Part shown: piece by piece, positions 6,780-9,764 of the stretch | Position numbering within the stretch: the first letter of the stretch is position 1 | Layout of the letters: every line of letters starts with the position of its first letter | From: Paenibacillus sp. oral taxon 786 str. D14 | Lineage (GTDB): Bacteria > Bacillota > Bacilli > Paenibacillales > Paenibacillaceae | Direction of reading: 5' to 3' | DNA: 9,764 bases | NCBI RefSeq assembly: GCF_000159955.1 | Contig: NZ_GG696002.1 | Span: 3,908-13,671 of the forward strand | The notes under the pieces: model-generated | The model's database searches: none | What the model was told of the DNA's origin: nothing | Seen by the model: the letters and a program-made list of their open reading frames with translations, nothing else | Position numbers and translations under genes: made by a program

Positions 6780-7334
6780 ATGGAGATTCGAGCCGTGACC
6801 TTGGAGGATGGAGCTCCTTGGGAGCCGCAGCACAGTGAAATATTAGCTTTCATCCGAAAATATAACTCCGGCCGCGTTCCGCCCACCGTCCTCCGGAATC
6901 TGCTCCGGCTGACGCCAAGTGACTTGAAGCGGCCTGGCTGCTCCTTGCTCGTTGCCCGCATCCGAGCGGAGGACGGGGAGCGGCTGGCCGGCGCCTCTTG
7001 CGTCATGGATTACGGCCGCAAGCTATGCGTCGTCGTCGTCCATCCGCTGTACCGCGGCCGCGGGATCGGCGCGGGGCTGCTCCAAGCCCAGCTGACTCGG
7101 CTGGGGCAGCTTAGCTTCCGGGTGGCGTTGAGTCAGATTCAGAGCTTGCGCATGTGCTTTCGTGCAGGGATGTACGCTTCGGGCCTGACCCGGGATCCGA
7201 ACGGGAAACCGCTGCTTCTGCTGGAGACCCGGCCCGTTTCCCCAACGCCTGCAACGTCGGTCTCCCATACCAGCAAAGAAGGTGATATTATTGTCACAAC
7301 CCGTCCTGGGCATCCTGACCTTGTACCTCAATGA
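6780..7334 (+). CDS. GNAT family N-acetyltransferase
   Basis: A 184-residue protein with a GNAT fold (Pfam PF00583). The acetyl-CoA pyrophosphate-binding motif A is clear: VVVVHPLYRGRGIGAGLL at 84-101 contains the R/QxxGxG/A pattern (R92, G95, G97). A preceding strand, LAGASCVMDY (69-78), and a later SLRMCFRAGMY (122-132) fit the remaining conserved segments. The last 30 or so residues look like low-constraint tail, and their DNA carries the start and ribosome binding site of the next gene. ATG 6780 follows AAAGGAGG (6763-6770) by 9 bases; GTG 6777 is a possible alternative. It lies inside the ATP-grasp operon, 37 bp after gene 4 and overlapping gene 5. The acceptor is unknown; context suggests it modifies an amine on an ATP-grasp substrate or product. 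Confidence 0.88.
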   Translation: MEIRAVTLEDGAPWEPQHSEILAFIRKYNSGRVPPTVLRNLLRLTPSDLKRPGCSLLVARIRAEDGERLAGASCVMDYGRKLCVVVVHPLYRGRGIGAGLLQAQLTRLGQLSFRVALSQIQSLRMCFRAGMYASGLTRDPNGKPLLLLETRPVSPTPATSVSHTSKEGDIIVTTRPGHPDLVPQ

Positions 7335-8400
7335 CAAGAAGCTGCTGGAGGAACGCCATATCTACCAGCGCATGATCACTGAGGGAAAAAAAATGGGCCT
7401 GGACATATTCGTGTTCACCCCAATGGACGTGATTGACCAGAAAAAGCAGATCCTTGCCCTCGAGTACGATCCAAAGGGCAAGAAATGGTTCCGCAAATGG
7501 CGCAGCTTCCCAGACCTGATCTTTGACCGCTGCCGGATCCAGCGCAGCAAGCGGTTCGAGCAGCTGCTGAAGTTTCGGGCGCGTTACCGTCATCTGACCT
7601 TCCTCAACCGGCCGCTGCGCAATAAGTGGACGATATATCAAACCTTGTCCCGCAAAAGCCGATTCCGGTCCAACCTGCCGGAGACGGTGTTATTTCAAAG
7701 CAGCAGCGATGTGTTTAACCTGCTCAAAAAGTATTCCGCCGTCTACGTCAAACCGATTAACGGCACGGGAGGCCGCGGCATCCTGCGGGTAGAACGCCTG
7801 GACAGCAATCTCTTCCTGATCCAGGGACGGAGACAGAACCGCAATATCATCGCTCCCCAGAAAATCCACAAATCCCGGCTGGGCACGTTCCTGCTGGGCT
7901 GGAAAGGAAGCGGACGCTTCATCGCCCAGCAGGGCATCCAGATCAAGCTGCCCAGCGGCCGCGTTCACGACTACCGGATGCTGGTGCAGAAGAACGGTCA
8001 AGGCCAATGGGAAGTGACCGGCTGCGCCGGAAGGGTGGGTCCTCCCCGCAGCGTCACCTCCAATCTCCACGGCGGCGGTCATGCCGTGGCGATGAATACG
8101 CTGCTGAAGCAGTGGATCCCAAGCGAGGAGCGGCAGCAGGAGGTGCGCCGGGCGGCGGAGAAGCTCAGTCTGGAGGTCGCAGCCTACCTCGAGGAGACGT
8201 TTGGGGCCTTGTGCGAGCTGGCACTAGATTTGGCGATCAACCGCCATGGCCAGATCTACCTGCTTGAGGTGAACCCCAAACCTGCCCGCGAAGTGTTCCA
8301 TCAATCGGGCGACTCCCAAGCGTACCGCGCAGCGATCATTAGGCCGCTGGAATACGCGTTATGGCTGCATAAGCAAAAAGCCGCTTCCCCCTCCAATTAG
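7291..8400 (+). CDS. YheC/YheD family ATP-grasp protein 5 (YheC-like, short form)
   Basis: A 369-residue short-form paralog. It opens with QPVLGILTLYLND (3-15). PDLIFDRC (74-81) is of the YheC type. The ATP loop is the canonical KPINGTGGRGI (154-164). D227-x-R229, QKN (233-235), TSNLHGGGHA (256-265), E309, D313 and LLEVNPKP (324-331) complete an intact core. TTG 7291 is preferred as start because GGTGAT at 7281-7286 matches the 16S rRNA 3' end and puts TTG at the normal distance. The in-frame GTG at 7282, which would give 372 residues, lies inside this binding site. The start region overlaps the acetyltransferase gene by 44 bp. The last codons, coding KAASPSN, lie in a transcription terminator hairpin, and the stop codon lies in its loop. 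Confidence 0.92.
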   Translation: MSQPVLGILTLYLNDKKLLEERHIYQRMITEGKKMGLDIFVFTPMDVIDQKKQILALEYDPKGKKWFRKWRSFPDLIFDRCRIQRSKRFEQLLKFRARYRHLTFLNRPLRNKWTIYQTLSRKSRFRSNLPETVLFQSSSDVFNLLKKYSAVYVKPINGTGGRGILRVERLDSNLFLIQGRRQNRNIIAPQKIHKSRLGTFLLGWKGSGRFIAQQGIQIKLPSGRVHDYRMLVQKNGQGQWEVTGCAGRVGPPRSVTSNLHGGGHAVAMNTLLKQWIPSEERQQEVRRAAEKLSLEVAAYLEETFGALCELALDLAINRHGQIYLLEVNPKPAREVFHQSGDSQAYRAAIIRPLEYALWLHKQKAASPSN

Positions 8401-8414
8401 GAGGGAAGCGGCTT
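8378..8414. terminator. Terminator between convergent genes, overlapping the ATP-grasp 5 stop codon
   Basis: A 12-bp perfect stem, AAGCCGCTTCCC / GGGAAGCGGCTT, encloses a loop that can pair three more bases (TCC/GGA) after a two-C bulge. Read on the minus strand, the stem ends in GGCTTTTTGC, a usable T-run, so it is a good factor-independent terminator for the HAD hydrolase gene. Read on the plus strand, it is followed by ACTGCTTGTTATTT, a weaker T-rich tail, so it probably also ends the ATP-grasp operon. The left arm is protein-coding. Confidence 0.85.
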
Positions 8415-8433
8415 ACTGCTTGTTATTTGCCTA

Positions 8434-9132
8434 TTACGCTTCCTCCGCCGCCTGATCATACAAGGAGATCAGTTCATCGAAGTTGCGAATCCGCACGTCG
8501 GAGCCGGCCAGCTCCCGGTCATCCCCGAAGCCGGCATAGGCGCAGCCGATCACGGCTAGCCCGTTCCGGTTGCCCGCTTCAACATCCGAGGAGCGGTCCC
8601 CAATCATCCACGCGCGGGTGATGCCATGCCGATCTAGGAGCAGCTTGACGAGATCGACTTTGGTCGCCGTTTGAAACTCCCCTGCGCTAAAGAGCCCTTC
8701 AAACAGCGGAGCAATTCCATGCGCCTCGGCCACTCCTTTGACATAATGCTCTAGCCCGTTGCTGGCAACAAACAGCCGTACGCCCCGTGCTTTGAGCTCC
8801 TGCAACGTTTCCGGCACTTGCGGATACAACCCGGTAGCCAGCTGCTGCAGCCCTTCCAGCTCATATTCCAGCAGCAGTTCATCGGCCCGGCGATGCACCG
8901 TCTCGCTATGGTTCGGAATCACCCGGCGCCAGATGTCCGGCAGCAGCATCCCCAAGCAGCTCAGGATCAATTCTTCCGGCGGCGTCTCCCCGGCATACAA
9001 CCCTTCTTTTCGCAACTGGTCAAACACCTTATGAAAAACCGGTATGAGCAGCGTTTCTGTTTTGAATAACGTCCCGTCCATGTCAAAGATCATCGCTTCC
9101 GGCCTAGAAAGCTTGACAGCCTGTCTCTCCAT
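8434..9132 (-). CDS. HAD superfamily hydrolase, probable phosphatase
   Basis: A 232-residue protein of the haloacid dehalogenase superfamily with all four motifs. Motif I is FDMDGTL (16-22), with nucleophile D17 and acid D19. Motif II is VASNG (122-126). The motif III lysine is near K158. Motif IV is IGDRSSD (177-183). A helical cap occupies about residues 25-100, as in phosphoglycolate phosphatase-like and beta-phosphoglucomutase-like subfamilies. It should be a cytosolic Mg-dependent phosphomonoester hydrolase; the substrate cannot be told. ATG 9132 is preferred because GGAAGGA (9147-9141) lies 8 bases upstream. An in-frame ATG at 9168, adding 12 residues, lacks a good binding site and overlaps the germination relic's last codon. 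It converges on the ATP-grasp operon and shares its terminator. A functional link to the operon is not shown. Confidence 0.9.
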   Translation of the reverse strand: MERQAVKLSRPEAMIFDMDGTLFKTETLLIPVFHKVFDQLRKEGLYAGETPPEELILSCLGMLLPDIWRRVIPNHSETVHRRADELLLEYELEGLQQLATGLYPQVPETLQELKARGVRLFVASNGLEHYVKGVAEAHGIAPLFEGLFSAGEFQTATKVDLVKLLLDRHGITRAWMIGDRSSDVEAGNRNGLAVIGCAYAGFGDDRELAGSDVRIRNFDELISLYDQAAEEA

Positions 9133-9148
9133 CTCCACATTCCTTCCG

Positions 9149-9178
9149 TATGTATGATATAGCCTCATGATATGTCAA
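9149..9178 (-). promoter_or_regulatory. Possible sigma-A promoter for the HAD hydrolase gene
   Basis: A perfect -35 hexamer TTGACA is at 9178-9173 on the minus strand. A poor -10 (TACATA, 9154-9149) lies 18 bases on. Transcription from it would start almost at the ribosome binding site of the 9132 start, leaving a very short leader, so the match may be chance. If real, it rules out the 9168 start codon. Confidence 0.25.
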
Positions 9179-9688
9179 TCAGCATTCCTTGTAAACCGAA
9201 GCATGATCCTAATTTCGCCCAAGTTCCCCAACGTCTCTTGATCTCGGCCCCCAGCAGCAACAAGATTGGAAAAATAACCTGAAATGGAAATGCGTAGAAG
9301 TCATAGGTCTTCATTGCAAAATCCCACATCTCCATAATGTTGTTGTACAACGAGTTGGCTAAATACGTAATCAAAAGTCCCAATTACGGTGTGCGTATTG
9401 ACCCGGATTTCGACCGCTGATGATCCTTCAGGCTAATCATCGGGAGTATGCTGCTAATGCCAGGTGTATTCACCGTATCGGCGAAATCAAACAATTCCAT
9501 GACCGGGGCGGTCGACAAATTGGTAATCAACGTTTCGGTAAACCCCTAGGGTGGCCCAATCACCGACTTTTCCACTGACCTCGATGTTGAAATTTACGGA
9601 ATTTAATAGTGGAGTCGCCGGGAAATATCCGTTTGAATAATGCGATGTTCTCATCGACTGAAGAATGAAGGCGTTCCTTGATCTGCAA
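9165..9688 (-). pseudogene. Decayed GerA-type spore germination receptor remnant (gerAA start joined to gerAB end)
   Basis: The relic still has a start signal: AAAGGAGG at 9703-9696, 7-base spacer, then TTG 9688. The first 42 codons contain ENIALFKRIFPGDSTIKFRKF, like the N-terminus of GerA proteins (Pfam PF03323), and stop at 9560 after a frameshift. In another frame, 9575-9513 reads VEKSVIGPP, stop (TAG 9548-9546), GFTETLITNL, which fits the conserved GPxEGFTE region of GerA. After an apparent large deletion the same frame passes SLKDHQ, meets a second stop (TAA 9386-9384) and then gives LITYLANSLYNN and YAFPFQVIFPILLLLGAEIKRR-like residues, matching the last membrane segments of GerAB permeases (PF03845). 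It ends at TGA 9165. Two in-frame stops, a frameshift and the missing middle show it is non-functional. Family assignment is by motif recognition; the segment between about 9512 and 9440 was not placed. Confidence 0.72.
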
Positions 9689-9764
9689 GGGATTTCCTCC
9701 TTTCACCAAAGGGTATGGATATGTTATTCCCAATTTAAGCAAATTTTATCAATGAAATCCCGTT
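9689..9764. other. Upstream flank of the germination relic
   Basis: A short AT-rich stretch holding only the relic's ribosome binding site (9703-9696). The reading frame is open back to a TTG at 9742, but that start has no binding site. Nothing else is recognised. Confidence 0.4.

Noticed and set aside
9132..9168. The longer start of the HAD hydrolase at 9168, with an ATGA overlap to the upstream relic
   Set aside because: There is no suitable ribosome binding site at the right distance, and the shorter start at 9132 has one. The upstream partner is a pseudogene, so translational coupling is unlikely.

Overview
The window looks like chromosomal DNA of an endospore-forming member of the Bacillota, most likely Paenibacillus or a close relative. 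The evidence is strong AAGGAGG-type ribosome binding sites, moderately high GC, YheC/YheD-type spore-coat ATP-grasp proteins next to a YheB-type DUF445 protein, and the decayed remains of a GerA-type germination receptor. No rRNA, tRNA, CRISPR array, insertion sequence or phage gene was seen.

Layout. Positions 1-294 hold no gene but carry four copies of a 22-nt imperfect palindrome. A DUF445 membrane protein gene (yheB family) occupies 295-1458 on the minus strand. A 241-bp divergent intergenic region (1459-1699) follows. From 1700 to 8400, six plus-strand genes are packed as one probable operon: ATP-grasp 1 (455 aa, with extra N-terminal domain), ATP-grasp 2 (370 aa), ATP-grasp 3 (458 aa, with extra N-terminal domain), ATP-grasp 4 (374 aa), a GNAT acetyltransferase (184 aa) and ATP-grasp 5 (369 aa). 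Gaps are 41, 23, -4, 37 and -44 bp. A hairpin at 8378-8414, partly inside the last coding codons, ends the operon and also serves the convergent HAD hydrolase gene (minus strand, 8434-9132). Beyond it, on the minus strand, lies a broken gerAA/gerAB relic (about 9165-9688).

How the genes may work together. Bacillus subtilis has one yheC and one yheD beside yheB, and their products are linked to the spore coat. Here the module is expanded to five diverged ATP-grasp enzymes plus an acetyltransferase. ATP-grasp ligases of this fold usually join a carboxylate to an amine or thiol through an acyl-phosphate. A reasonable but unproven inference is that the operon builds or decorates an amide-linked product in the mother cell or spore coat, with different paralogs adding different building blocks and the GNAT enzyme capping or modifying an amine. 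The substrate cannot be read from the sequence. The HAD hydrolase looks like an unrelated neighbour, and the gerA relic is decaying.
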